Positions 15,149 through 24,223 of a stretch of DNA of 64,000 nucleotides are shown piece after piece. The position numbers were made by a program, and so were the translations under genes. The notes beneath the pieces were generated by a model that saw only the letters and a program-made list of their open reading frames with translations, did not search any database and was not told the DNA's origin. Position 1 is the stretch's first letter, and each line of letters starts with the position of its first letter. The stretch covers positions 186,001 to 250,000 of the forward strand of contig CAJUQA010000003.1 of assembly GCA_910588375.1 (NCBI GenBank), read 5' to 3'. The DNA comes from an uncultured Odoribacter sp. (lineage in GTDB: Bacteria; Bacteroidota; Bacteroidia; Bacteroidales; Marinifilaceae).

Positions 15149-16342
15149 ATGAAAAGAATCATGTACTACTTTCATCTTATCTTGGGTTATTGCATACTAC
15201 TCACAGCATGCACTCCCCAAAACGATTTTAGAATCACGAAAGAATTTGCAGATGCCGTAAAACAATATTCACAACTATCTTCATTTAAGGATGGCCTTGC
15301 AGCTGTTGAAGCTAGTGGAAAATGGGGCTTCATAGATAAAAATGGGCAACAAGTTGTTCCATGTATATATGACGATGCCTCCTCTCACTTTTCGGAAGGA
15401 ATAGCCAAAGTCAAGATGGGAGAAAAATGGGGCTTCATAGATAAAAACGGGGAACAAATCACTCCATGTATATATGATAACGTCTGGGATTTCTCTGAAG
15501 GAGTAGCTTTAGTCGTGATAGATAAAAAACGAGGATTCATCGATAAAACGGGAAAACAAATTATTCCATGCGTATATGATATAGTTTGTCCCTTTTCGGA
15601 AGGTTTAGCCATAGTCATGATGGGCAATATTGGGAATAGGAAATGGGGCTTCATCGACAAAAACGGCAAACAAGTTATTCCATGTATATATGATAATATC
15701 CGGGACGGCTTCTCTGAAGGGATGACTCAGGTCAATATAGGGGGTATGGATTGTGGTGCTTGGATAACTGGAGGGAAATGGGGATTTATCAACAAAAAAG
15801 GGAAACAAGTTATTCCATGCATATATGATTACGCCTTTGATTTCTCAGAAGGAATGGCAGCAGTTAGAGTTGGAGAGAAACGGGGATTCATCAACAAAAA
15901 AGGAAAACTAATTGTACCATGTGTATATGATGCTGCCTGGGAACATTTTTCAGAAGAAATGACTGCGGTCAAAATTGGAGAGAAATGGGGATTCATTGAC
16001 AAAACGGGAAAACAAATTATTCCATGTATATATGACGATGCCCATAACTTCTCGGAAAAAATGGCTAAGGTCAATATCGGGGGAAAATGGGGATTCATTA
16101 ATAAAATGGGGAAACAAGTTATCCCATGCATATATGATTACACCTGTGATTTCTCAGAAGGAATGGCAGCTGTTCAGGTTGGAACAAAATGGGGGGTCAT
16201 CGACAAAAACGGAACACAAGTTATTCCATGTGTATATGACTATGGCTATGGCTTCTCTGAAGGATTAGCGGTAGTTGAAATCGGGAAGAAATACGGATTC
16301 GTTGATAAATACGGCACCAGCACATTTGATTTTGATAAATAA
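15149..16342 (+). CDS. WG-repeat lipoprotein
   Basis: The 397-residue protein has a lipoprotein signal (ILLTAC, Cys21) followed by about eleven WG repeats of roughly 32-34 residues. Each carries K-W/R-G-F-I-D/N-K-x-G-K-Q, then PC-I/V-YD, then FSEG-x-A-x-V. Such repeats form beta-rich surface proteins of unknown ligand. The DNA repeat units are still similar enough to recombine, so the number of repeats may vary between strains. It is the first of three same-strand genes (15149-18037) and is preceded by the candidate leader RNA. Confidence 0.9.
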   Translation: MKRIMYYFHLILGYCILLTACTPQNDFRITKEFADAVKQYSQLSSFKDGLAAVEASGKWGFIDKNGQQVVPCIYDDASSHFSEGIAKVKMGEKWGFIDKNGEQITPCIYDNVWDFSEGVALVVIDKKRGFIDKTGKQIIPCVYDIVCPFSEGLAIVMMGNIGNRKWGFIDKNGKQVIPCIYDNIRDGFSEGMTQVNIGGMDCGAWITGGKWGFINKKGKQVIPCIYDYAFDFSEGMAAVRVGEKRGFINKKGKLIVPCVYDAAWEHFSEEMTAVKIGEKWGFIDKTGKQIIPCIYDDAHNFSEKMAKVNIGGKWGFINKMGKQVIPCIYDYTCDFSEGMAAVQVGTKWGVIDKNGTQVIPCVYDYGYGFSEGLAVVEIGKKYGFVDKYGTSTFDFDK

Positions 16343-16365
16343 CGATAAAACATACCCAAACAGCC

Positions 16366-17160
16366 ATGAAAAAAGACAATTCTGATATTAAATTATCAAT
16401 ACGAGATTTTGGTGAAAAGAATTTCCATCTCATAAAAGGAGTATATGTTCATAAAAACATTGAAAACATAGATACACCCATCTTTCGATATATGAAATTT
16501 GAACATTTACTTTCTATTTTAAAAAAACAAAAATTATACATTCCTAACAAACTCATGTTTCCTGATTTAAGGGAACGCGGATATAAAGAATACTTGCCAT
16601 TCATCTTCAATCTGCAACCTGTTGCACGCAATAAAGAAGAAAGAGAAAGGAATAAAAGAGAATACGACAATGAACAGGCTGCCAAAAAAGTTTGCGTTTC
16701 CTGTTGGACATACGATATCCAAAACAATAGTCAAAAAACAGAGGATATCCTCGAAAATTACCTGATGTGGAAAGCCTATGCCTATCAAGAAACAGGATGC
16801 CGCATAGAAAGTTCTATACAGGATTTAATCGGTTGTATAAAAGAACCGAAAAAACAAGAAACAATCCTATTAGCTAATGTGATATACGAAAAAGAGGGAT
16901 GGGATAACTGTTTCGATTCTGTTTTCAAAAAAGCACCATATTATTTTTACGAACAAGAAGTAAGACTATGTGTCTTAACATCAGAAGGATATATCAAATT
17001 ACCTATTGACCCGTTCAAATTAATAAAGAAAATCACCTTTTCTCCATTTGTAAGTAAAGAATACGCTGATTTTCACATTTCCAAATTGACAAATAAATAT
17101 CCAGAATTAGAAAACAAAATAGAAAGTTCTCATATTCTTGAATATCCTATAAACAAATAA
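16366..17160 (+). CDS. DUF2971-like cytoplasmic protein
   Basis: The 264-residue protein has no signal or membrane segment. The pattern fits DUF2971: an N-terminal IFRYMKFEHLLSILKKQKLYIPN start, a central CVSCWTYD....ENYLMWKAYAYQETGCRI block and a late FYEQEVRLCV block. These correspond to the family's YRY, CFS/W..YA..G.CI and KxxEWR regions. The molecular function of DUF2971 is unknown; members are often found in mobile or defence-associated regions. The gene starts 24 bases after the WG-repeat gene and is clearly more AT-rich than the flanking core genes. Confidence 0.6.
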   Translation: MKKDNSDIKLSIRDFGEKNFHLIKGVYVHKNIENIDTPIFRYMKFEHLLSILKKQKLYIPNKLMFPDLRERGYKEYLPFIFNLQPVARNKEERERNKREYDNEQAAKKVCVSCWTYDIQNNSQKTEDILENYLMWKAYAYQETGCRIESSIQDLIGCIKEPKKQETILLANVIYEKEGWDNCFDSVFKKAPYYFYEQEVRLCVLTSEGYIKLPIDPFKLIKKITFSPFVSKEYADFHISKLTNKYPELENKIESSHILEYPINK

Positions 17161-17179
17161 TCAAATTTTTAATATTATC

Positions 17180-18037
17180 ATGAAAAATATTTTTCTTCGT
17201 TTCAGCATTCTATTTTTAACATGTTGCAACATTTATAGTTCTTACGGAAACAATGATAACAATGATTCCGATATTTCTGAAAATATTCTATGTTATATAA
17301 TCACTACAAACAATTATTCTTTTGTATCTACAAAAGAAGTAAATATGACACAAGAATATTTACAAAACTTAGGTATAGAAGAAAACTATAAAACGCTCAT
17401 TATCGTATTTGACGATCGATTACAAACAACTATTTGTGCACAAGGATTCTACGAAAAAAAGTTTTTAGATTCTACAGAATTAAGAAAAATTGCCGATGAA
17501 CTTATTCAAAAACATAAAACCCGTCCGGAGGTTTTTGATAATATTTTAGGTTTACAATGGGGAATGCGTTTGGAAGATGCGATTCACAAATTACAAGAAA
17601 TTGGATTGTATTCTTGGACACAAGCGTCAGACACACAGATCATGTATGTACAGAATATCGCATGGAATGGAGTATTATATGGTGCTGTAGAATTATCTTA
17701 TATCATATCTAATAAGCAAAATAAGTACTTAGATGGAATTATATTTTTAAAACTCTGCGATAATGCAGAACAAACCAAATCATTAGGAGAAAACATAGTT
17801 TCTTCATTAATGTTCAAATACGGCAAAGAAGCTATTCGCATAAATACAGATCAAACAAACCGACTTATTAAATATTATGAAGTCTACGGATCTATTTTCG
17901 ATATGGAACTCCCTATTACCATGGCACGGATCAAATTAGCTTTTGGTTATGATGGGGTTAATGGACATGGTATCACACTTTGGTATAACGGAATGCTCCA
18001 AGCACAAGAAAAAGTAGAGGCTGATAATAATCTGTAA
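17180..18037 (+). CDS. Exported protein of unknown function
   Basis: The 285-residue protein has an N-terminal signal-like hydrophobic stretch (IFLRFSILFLTCCNIYSSYG). The Cys pair inside it might act as a lipobox but does not match it well. The mature part begins with an Asn/Asp-rich segment and shows two alternating helix-strand regions, with the LGLQWGMRLEDAIHKLQEIGL block near residue 125. I do not recognise the family. It follows the DUF2971-like gene by 20 bases and shares its low GC content, suggesting joint acquisition. Confidence 0.7.
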   Translation: MKNIFLRFSILFLTCCNIYSSYGNNDNNDSDISENILCYIITTNNYSFVSTKEVNMTQEYLQNLGIEENYKTLIIVFDDRLQTTICAQGFYEKKFLDSTELRKIADELIQKHKTRPEVFDNILGLQWGMRLEDAIHKLQEIGLYSWTQASDTQIMYVQNIAWNGVLYGAVELSYIISNKQNKYLDGIIFLKLCDNAEQTKSLGENIVSSLMFKYGKEAIRINTDQTNRLIKYYEVYGSIFDMELPITMARIKLAFGYDGVNGHGITLWYNGMLQAQEKVEADNNL

Positions 18038-18061
18038 ATTTCATTTTTAACATCATCCATA

Positions 18062-18127
18062 TTTGATTTTGTTATAACATTGCCATATATTTGTAATACA
18101 AATACACATATATTGTTATAACAATAT
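18062..18127 (+). promoter_or_regulatory. mazEF promoter with two TGTTATAACA operators
   Basis: TTTG (18062-18065), 20 bases, TATATTTG (18086-18093) forms the promoter. A perfect 10-bp palindrome TGTTATAACA lies between the two boxes (18070-18079). An 18-bp perfect palindrome with the same core, ATATTGTTATAACAATAT, spans 18110-18127 and overlaps the mazE start codon at 18126. Both would be natural binding sites for MazE or MazEF autorepression. Confidence 0.75.
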
Positions 18128-18374
18128 GGAAACAAATATTATTCAAATCGGGAATAGCAAAGGGATCATACTGCCTGCTGAAATTTTAAAGCAGTTAAAA
18201 CTCTCTTTAAAATCCGCTGTAAGTGTATCTTTAGAAGATAACAATATCGTGATAAAAGCACAACCGCGGCAAGGATGGGAAGAGGATGCCATACGTTTAC
18301 ACGCCGAAAGCGGTGATGAATTGCTTGTTCCTGATGTATTTGAAGACGAAAAATTTGAGGATTGGACATGGTAA
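18126..18374 (+). CDS. mazE: MazE-type (AbrB-fold) antitoxin
   Basis: The 82-residue protein begins METNIIQIGNSKGIILPAEILKQL, the swapped-hairpin AbrB DNA-binding fold of MazE antitoxins. An acidic C-terminal tail (DVFEDEKFEDWTW) follows that would occupy the toxin's RNA-binding groove. It overlaps the toxin gene by 7 bases, indicating translational coupling. The start codon lies within an 18-bp palindromic operator, so it should repress its own transcription. Confidence 0.88.
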   Translation: METNIIQIGNSKGIILPAEILKQLKLSLKSAVSVSLEDNNIVIKAQPRQGWEEDAIRLHAESGDELLVPDVFEDEKFEDWTW

Positions 18375-18688
18375 AACGATATGATGTGTATTGGGTAGAT
18401 TTAGATCCTACGCAAGGAGGAGAAATTGCAAAAACCCGTCCGTGTGTGATTGTCAGTCCTACAAGTTTAAATAACCATTTGAAAACTGTTATCATAGCTC
18501 CTATCACTTCAACTATCCGAAATGTATCTTTCAGGGTTGGCTGCTCCATTGCCGGGCGTAACGGAGAGATTGCTGCGGACCAAATACGAACGGTAGACAA
18601 AAAACGCTTGAAAAAAGTAATGGGTACACTAAACAGCCACGAGATAGCAGAATTACAACAAATATTCAATCAAATGTTTTGTTTGTAA
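18368..18688 (+). CDS. mazF: MazF/PemK-family mRNA interferase toxin
   Basis: The 106-residue endoribonuclease fits the MazF family: the MVKRYDVYWVDLDPTQGGEIAKTRPCVIVS start with the conserved R-P-C-V, then TVIIAPIT and a GEIAADQIRTVDKKRL block. It would cleave mRNA at short specific sites when MazE is degraded. Start 18368 (ATG) is preferred over an in-frame TTG at 18362 and overlaps the antitoxin stop (ATGGTAA). All conserved blocks are intact, so the toxin appears functional. Confidence 0.92.
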   Translation: MVKRYDVYWVDLDPTQGGEIAKTRPCVIVSPTSLNNHLKTVIIAPITSTIRNVSFRVGCSIAGRNGEIAADQIRTVDKKRLKKVMGTLNSHEIAELQQIFNQMFCL

Positions 18689-18739
18689 CATCCTCGGCTT
18701 TGAGATACTCAACAAAAGGGCATTTTATTGCACTTTTTC

Positions 18740-18770
18740 TTGTCCATAGAGATAAATTGCATTAAATTTG
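18740..18770 (+). promoter_or_regulatory. Promoter of the hipBST remnant
   Basis: TTG (18740-18742), 20 bases, TAAATTTG (18763-18770). It fixes the start of the HTH gene at 18797 because the in-frame ATG at 18728 lies before the promoter. Confidence 0.55.
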
Positions 18771-18796
18771 TAAAGAATAGGCAATATTTTGCACCA

Positions 18797-18997
18797 ATGG
18801 ACTATACGATTATTAAAGAGCGACGTGCATTGTTGGGGTTAACCCAACAGGATTTGGCCGATTATGCGGGATTAAGCTTGCGTATCGTCAAGAGCATTGA
18901 AACCGGTAAAGGAAACCCATCTGTCTCCACTCTCTCAAAGATTGCGGATACCCTCGGTCTGGAATTATTCTTAAAAGTACGGGAGGTCAGTAAATGA
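18797..18997 (+). CDS. HipB-like HTH antitoxin
   Basis: The 66-residue Cro/C1-type HTH protein begins MDYTIIKERRALLGLTQQDLADYAGLS, with recognition helix LRIVKSIETGKGNPSVSTL. In hipBA and hipBST modules such proteins repress the operon and bind the kinase. It overlaps the next gene by four bases (ATGA), so the three genes form a coupled operon. The kinase gene is now broken, so this protein may only act as a repressor. Confidence 0.82.
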   Translation: MDYTIIKERRALLGLTQQDLADYAGLSLRIVKSIETGKGNPSVSTLSKIADTLGLELFLKVREVSK

Positions 18998-19314
18998 GAC
19001 AGGCAGGGATATATTGTAACGGCATATTAGCCGGAATACTTACCGAAAGCGACAATGGACAATATCGGTTTCGGTATGACGACGCGTTTTTCACAGATGA
19101 ACGGCAAACAGCCATCTCCCTCTCTTTTCCTAAAAGTAAGCAAGAATTCATATCGGATACTCTATTCCCTTTTTTTTACAACATGCTCTCGGAGGGGGCG
19201 AACAAGGCATTCCAATGCCGCACACTCAAGATTGACGAGAATGACGCCTTCGGGCTTTTATTAGCAACAGCGCATACGGATACCATCGGCGCCATAACGG
19301 TAAAAAAGATATGA
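18994..19314 (+). CDS. HipS-like protein (separate HipA N-terminal subdomain)
   Basis: The 106-residue protein corresponds to the N-terminal subdomain of HipA kinases: the G-I-L-A-G-I-L-T start, then ISLSFPKSKQEFISDTLFPFF, LLSEG-like, and a final DTIGAITV matching HipA 'DSVGAVTL'. In tripartite hipBST systems this subdomain is a separate antitoxin (HipS) and the kinase is HipT. It overlaps HipB upstream and the hipT remnant downstream by ATGA junctions. Confidence 0.8.
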   Translation: MRQAGIYCNGILAGILTESDNGQYRFRYDDAFFTDERQTAISLSFPKSKQEFISDTLFPFFYNMLSEGANKAFQCRTLKIDENDAFGLLLATAHTDTIGAITVKKI

Positions 19315-19581
19315 AAACAAGAACGGTTTGTCCCGGCCATTTGGCCGAAGGGTTCGACAAGTATTGCCCGCACAGGACATCCCTGCCGTACCGACTTCGA
19401 GACCTTTGGACAACGAATCGGCGTACTGCCCAAGAAAATGAAGACAATTCTTGACATGTTCGCACAGGAACAGGCAGAAGTGTATACGTTAATCAACCGC
19501 TCTTTTCTCGATGAAAAAATTAAACGGATGTACCAACAGTCGTATCGAGAACGGTTGAGCCGTTTTTTAAGACACGAATAA
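19311..19581 (+). pseudogene. Decayed hipT-like kinase gene
   Basis: The ATG at 19311 begins MKTRTVCPGHLAEGFDKYCP, the usual start of the HipT-type chain. The frame then runs into a stop near 19456. A different frame from about 19398 reads FETFGQRIGVLPKKM and continues to RERLSRFLRHE with a stop at 19579, matching the end of such kinases. Around 240 internal residues, including the whole kinase core, are missing. This is a deletion with frameshift, so no active toxin is made. Confidence 0.75.
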
Positions 19582-19588
19582 GTCACAA

Positions 19589-21007
19589 TTATTCCGCTAG
19601 GCGGCCGATGGCTTTGAGGTATTGGGTTTCGCTCATTTTGAGGGCGGCTTTGGCTTCGACCCATTGGGTCTGAGCTTCCTGCCACTGTGCCTGGGCTTCC
19701 AAAAGGTTGGTGAGGCTTTCCATGCCTACTTTATATTGGTTGTTGCTGATTCGTAGGTTTTCTTCGGCTTGCAGCAGAGCGTTTTTGGCCATTTTAATAC
19801 GGGTCTGGGCATCCTGGATACCGAAGCGGGCGGCTGCGACTTCCAGTTCCATCAACTGGGCGGATTTTTCAAGATTCAGCCGACTCATTTCGTGTTCCAT
19901 CCGGGCAGCTTTATATTTATTACGTCCTTCTCCCCAATAGAACAAGGGTATTTGAACAAAAGCCAGCGCGTTAAAAGAAGCTTTCGCTTCGCGGCTTCCA
20001 TTCAGTTCCAGGCCTCCCCCGTAGCCGTAACCTGCAGTCACCCCCACCTGTGGCAAAAAATCCGAACGGGTAAGGCTCACTTCTTTTTCTTTCAATACCG
20101 TTTCTTCCTGCAACAAATGATAATCGGGCCGTTGCGTAATAGCAGCAGGTTGTGCCAAAATGCCGGGCATAACCGTTTCCGACAGACTGTCGCGAATAGA
20201 GATATTCGTTTGCAGGCTCAGACCGATGAGACGACAAAGATTCATCTGAGAAAGTACCAATCCGTTCCGGGCTTTCTGCACCATTAAATCGGCTTCATTA
20301 TAGCGCACCCGTACTTTGAGTACGTCATTTCCCGTAGCCATCCCGACTTTTGCAGTATTTTCGACATTTTTCAACAATTCCCCCACGGCCTGCCGGTATG
20401 CCTCCGCGGCTTTCACCTGTTCCTCCACGCCCAATAATTGCCAATAGGCTTTATCCGTCTCCGCAAATACATCCGAACGGCTCAAGCGTATATTCGCTGT
20501 CGCCATCGCTTCCCCGACTTTTGACATTTCATGTGCCGTACGGACTTTTCCTCCCATATATACCGGTTGCTGCAATTGCACACCTACCGTATAAACACCT
20601 CTCATTCCCACCTTTATTCCAATATCCGGCAGAAAGGCATATTCTTTAAAAACAGGTTTCCCGTCTGTACCGATTATCGGATGCCCTGTAGAAGGGTCTA
20701 TCGCCACATTCGGTTGCAAAGTTCCGTTTTCATCGGGCACATAGGTCGGCAAGTAGCCGCCTTTCAGTTTATAAGAATACTTTTCCTGGTTATAGAATCC
20801 CAAGCCCGTCGCCGACAAGCGGGGGAAATAACCGGCATGATATGCTTTGGTTTCGGACTCCGCCTTTTCCAGTTGCTTTTGTGCTATAGCTATCTGTTTG
20901 CTATTCTCCAACGCCATTTCCCGACATTGCTGCAAATCCAGAATCACTTGTGCATCCGTTGTCCAAGCGAAACAAAACAAACTGAAAATCAATATCGTTT
21001 TTTTCAT
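19589..21007 (-). CDS. TolC-family outer membrane protein of RND operon 1
   Basis: The 472-residue outer-membrane efflux protein has a signal peptide (ILIFSLFCFAWTTDAQ), an LDLQQCREMALENSKQIAIAQKQL start and two coiled-coil halves. It is the last gene of an adaptor-transporter-channel operon, 37 bases after the RND gene. It closely parallels the channel of operon 2 at 26299-27717, which has the same length and the shared LRKCREMALESSKKMAVADKQ start. It converges with the hipT remnant, only 7 bases apart. Confidence 0.93.
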   Translation of the reverse strand: MKKTILIFSLFCFAWTTDAQVILDLQQCREMALENSKQIAIAQKQLEKAESETKAYHAGYFPRLSATGLGFYNQEKYSYKLKGGYLPTYVPDENGTLQPNVAIDPSTGHPIIGTDGKPVFKEYAFLPDIGIKVGMRGVYTVGVQLQQPVYMGGKVRTAHEMSKVGEAMATANIRLSRSDVFAETDKAYWQLLGVEEQVKAAEAYRQAVGELLKNVENTAKVGMATGNDVLKVRVRYNEADLMVQKARNGLVLSQMNLCRLIGLSLQTNISIRDSLSETVMPGILAQPAAITQRPDYHLLQEETVLKEKEVSLTRSDFLPQVGVTAGYGYGGGLELNGSREAKASFNALAFVQIPLFYWGEGRNKYKAARMEHEMSRLNLEKSAQLMELEVAAARFGIQDAQTRIKMAKNALLQAEENLRISNNQYKVGMESLTNLLEAQAQWQEAQTQWVEAKAALKMSETQYLKAIGRLAE

Positions 21008-21044
21008 ATTCTATCTTCTATTCATAACACAATGCCCCCTGTCC

Positions 21045-24000
21045 TCAACACATTCTGATCCGGATAATATGACCTCTTTTCCGACGGGGGTGACTAATCC
21101 GGTAAAACAAGGAATAAAGCACAGGTAATACGACCAATGTGATGATCGTCCCTACCAGCAACCCGCCCATTATCGTCACGGCAAGGGCTCCGAACATATC
21201 GTCATTAATCAAAGGTATCATACCCAATATCGTTGTCAATGCCGCCAAAAGAACGGGACGTAGCCTGGAAGACGAAGCATCCAAAAGAGCCCGGAAAGGC
21301 TCTTTCCCCTCATTAATCTGTATCCCCACTTCATCTACCAGCACTACGCCGTTCTTGATCATCATTCCGACTAACCCTAAAGCTCCGACAATCGCGACAA
21401 AACCGAATTCCTTATCCGCCAACAGCATACCGGCAACAATTCCGGTCACAGCCAGCGGCAGGCACAAAAGTATCATGACGGGTTTACGGAAATCCCGGAA
21501 CAATCCTATCAGTATGGCAACTACCAGGACTATCGCCACCGGCACATTCTTAAACAGATACTGCTTGGATTGGGTACTGGCCAGATATTCGCCTTGCCAT
21601 TCCGTGGTATATCCGGGAGGTATCTGCAAAGAGTCGATTTTAGCCAGTATATTATTCCTGACTTCCGTCGTCGTAAAACCGGGAGCATTGTTACACTGTG
21701 CCGAAATGGAACGCTGTCCGTTATAGCGTCTTACCAAAGGGACTTCCCATTTCATGCCGACTCCGTTCGCCGCCTGATTGAGCGGTACCGACCCGATCAT
21801 ATCCTTTACGATTTCATCCGTGGAGACCATCCCCATCATCAATTCTTTCACCGTTTCCATATTCAATTCCCTGACCGAGGGGGTCAGACTCCATACAGGA
21901 ACATTTTCAATCTGCTCCGGTCTTTCTCCTTTGGCATCCACCGTCTTGATATAAACAGGAAGCGCGTGATCCCCTTCATAGTAGGAAGCAACCGGAAGCC
22001 CTTCCGTAGCGGCCAATAACGCCAGACTCACATCCTGTCTTGAAATATCCACCTCCCGTGCTATCTGCTGGAAATAGCGCACATCCAATACAGGTGTCGT
22101 CGGTCCCCAATTATTCGTAACCAAAATGGCAGAAGAATCCTCCCGCATAATCTGTTCCACCTGGCTGCACAAATTCTTCAATACAGCCGGATCGGGCCCC
22201 GCAATCATAAACTGAATCGGGAAATTCATATACATCAGATTATAGCGTTTTATCCGGACATAACCTTCGGGATAGTGTTCCGAGAGGTATTTCTGCAATT
22301 CGGGCAAATTGTCTTTCAGTGTCGCAGGTGACGTAAAATCCACAATCAGCTCTCCATAGCTCAGTGCCGGTTCCGCCACCGTCCGTACCAAATTATAGCG
22401 GGAGGGAGTTCCTCCCAGACTCGTCGTAACCGCCGTAATTTCCGGCCGACTCATCAGATAGCGTTCCATGGATGCCAAATCGGATTTCACTGTTTCGGGA
22501 TTGGTGCCATAAGGCATTTGGTATTCTATATACAACTGGTTATAGCTCAAATCCGGGAAAAATCCCTGTCGGATAAACCGGAATCCCCACACGCTCACCA
22601 ACAACAAAATCACGATGGCTATAATCACCGGCCAACGGTTGTAAATCGAAAATTGCAAGGCGTTCCGATACATCCGATACACCGGCCGTCGGTAGAGTTC
22701 TTTCTCACTAACGGTTTTTCCCTTTGTTTTCAACACTCTGTCCGCCTGTAAAGGCGCATACGCCAATGCCAGTATCCAGCTCAGCCAAAGCGATACCGCC
22801 AGGACGATAAACAGGTCGCGGACATATTCACCTGTGGTATCAGGTGACAAGTATATCGGGAGGAAGGTCAGTATACCGATTGTCGTCGCTCCCAACAAAG
22901 GCCAGCCTGTTTTTTTCGTAATATTCACCAGTGCTTCGGGTTTTCCGATGCCTTTCTGCAAATCGACCATGATGCCGTCCACGATGACAATAGCATTATC
23001 GACCAGCATTCCCATCGCGATGATAAACGACGCCAAAGAAACCCGCTGCAATGTGCCGTGCATCATGTGGAGTACCACAAAAGAGCCCAACACGACTATC
23101 ACCAGACTCACTCCGATAATATACCCGCTACGGAATCCCATAAAAAGCATGACTATAAAAATGACAATCACAACCGATTCGACCAGATTGACCATAAAAA
23201 CATTAATTGCGCTTTTCACACGAGTCGGCTGAAAAAACACTTTTTTAAAGTCAATGCCTGCCGGAATAATTTCCGTTTTCAGTTCTTCGAGTTTCCGGTC
23301 CACCACTTTCCCCAACTGAATGATATTACCACCTTCTTCCATGGCAATAGAGATGGCGATGGCGGGTATCGTGTCGTATAACAGTCCCTCCCGGGAGGGT
23401 TCGGCATAACCGTGTTCTATCTTTGCCACATCTCCCAACCGGATGTTATCGCCTTCATGCCCTTTAATCAACAAATTCCGGATGTCGTCAAGGTGGCGGA
23501 AATTTCCATCCACCCCCACCCGGATTCTTTTATTTCCACTATTGTAATATCCGGAATAGACCGTCTGGTTCTGACTTTTCAACGTCAAAATCACTTCGGC
23601 GGGATGCACTCCGAGATTCGCCATTTTATCTTCCAATACTTCTATATTGACACAAGGCTGATGCTCCCCGTATATATCCACACTGCTCACCCCGTCAATG
23701 TCCAGCATCGTGCGCCGCACCAGCTGCGCATAGTCCATCATTTTCTGGTAATCGAAGCCGTCAGAGGTCATGGCATAAAACATTCCATACACATCCCCGA
23801 AATCGTCGAGCACCATGGAAGGCTGGGCGCCTTGGGGCAATTGTCCCTGCACATTCGCCACTTTGCGCCGGAGGATATCCCATTTCTGTTGCAATTCTTC
23901 CAAAGGAACCGTACTGCTCAATTCCACCAATATTTCCGACACGTCATCCATGGAACGGGATTGCACATGGTCCAAATCCCCCATAGAGCGGATGGATTTT

Positions 24001-24203
24001 TCCAATAAATCGGTCACTTCCAGTTCCACCTGAAAAGCAGAAGCCCCGGGATATGCCGTCACAACCATCGCCTGTTTCACGGTAATAGCGGGGTCTTCCA
24101 GCTTACTCATGGTCATAAAGGCGTAAATCCCGCCGACCACCAAAACGAAAACGAAAAAATAAACCAGTGCTTTATTTCTTAAAGAATATTCCGTCAGATT
24201 CAT
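21045..24203 (-). CDS. RND-family efflux transporter 1
   Basis: The 1052-residue AcrB-like proton antiporter has TM1 at about residues 11-31 and the porter-domain start KLEDPAITVKQAMVVTAYPGASAFQVELEVTDLLE. TM4 carries GMLVDNAIVIVDG, with one acidic residue (VDN) where AcrB has the DD pair. A GALGLVGMMIKNGVVLVDE segment lies in TM10. The start at 24203 is chosen because MNLTEYSLRNKALVYFF is the family beginning and matches operon 2. A 76-codon extension would overlap the adaptor gene. It would export lipophilic compounds through the co-encoded channel. Confidence 0.94.
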   Translation of the reverse strand: MNLTEYSLRNKALVYFFVFVLVVGGIYAFMTMSKLEDPAITVKQAMVVTAYPGASAFQVELEVTDLLEKSIRSMGDLDHVQSRSMDDVSEILVELSSTVPLEELQQKWDILRRKVANVQGQLPQGAQPSMVLDDFGDVYGMFYAMTSDGFDYQKMMDYAQLVRRTMLDIDGVSSVDIYGEHQPCVNIEVLEDKMANLGVHPAEVILTLKSQNQTVYSGYYNSGNKRIRVGVDGNFRHLDDIRNLLIKGHEGDNIRLGDVAKIEHGYAEPSREGLLYDTIPAIAISIAMEEGGNIIQLGKVVDRKLEELKTEIIPAGIDFKKVFFQPTRVKSAINVFMVNLVESVVIVIFIVMLFMGFRSGYIIGVSLVIVVLGSFVVLHMMHGTLQRVSLASFIIAMGMLVDNAIVIVDGIMVDLQKGIGKPEALVNITKKTGWPLLGATTIGILTFLPIYLSPDTTGEYVRDLFIVLAVSLWLSWILALAYAPLQADRVLKTKGKTVSEKELYRRPVYRMYRNALQFSIYNRWPVIIAIVILLLVSVWGFRFIRQGFFPDLSYNQLYIEYQMPYGTNPETVKSDLASMERYLMSRPEITAVTTSLGGTPSRYNLVRTVAEPALSYGELIVDFTSPATLKDNLPELQKYLSEHYPEGYVRIKRYNLMYMNFPIQFMIAGPDPAVLKNLCSQVEQIMREDSSAILVTNNWGPTTPVLDVRYFQQIAREVDISRQDVSLALLAATEGLPVASYYEGDHALPVYIKTVDAKGERPEQIENVPVWSLTPSVRELNMETVKELMMGMVSTDEIVKDMIGSVPLNQAANGVGMKWEVPLVRRYNGQRSISAQCNNAPGFTTTEVRNNILAKIDSLQIPPGYTTEWQGEYLASTQSKQYLFKNVPVAIVLVVAILIGLFRDFRKPVMILLCLPLAVTGIVAGMLLADKEFGFVAIVGALGLVGMMIKNGVVLVDEVGIQINEGKEPFRALLDASSSRLRPVLLAALTTILGMIPLINDDMFGALAVTIMGGLLVGTIITLVVLPVLYSLFYRISHPRRKRGHIIRIRMC

Positions 24204-24223
24204 AAATACAGGCAGTGTTAAGG

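Noticed and set aside
15385..16131. Antisense frames across the WG-repeat gene
   Set aside because: They are shadows of the repeated coding sequence; the sense strand has the lipoprotein signal and the WG motif.
15300..16300. Regular repeats that might suggest a CRISPR array
   Set aside because: The units are coding WG repeats of about 100 bases without unique spacers; no cas genes are present.
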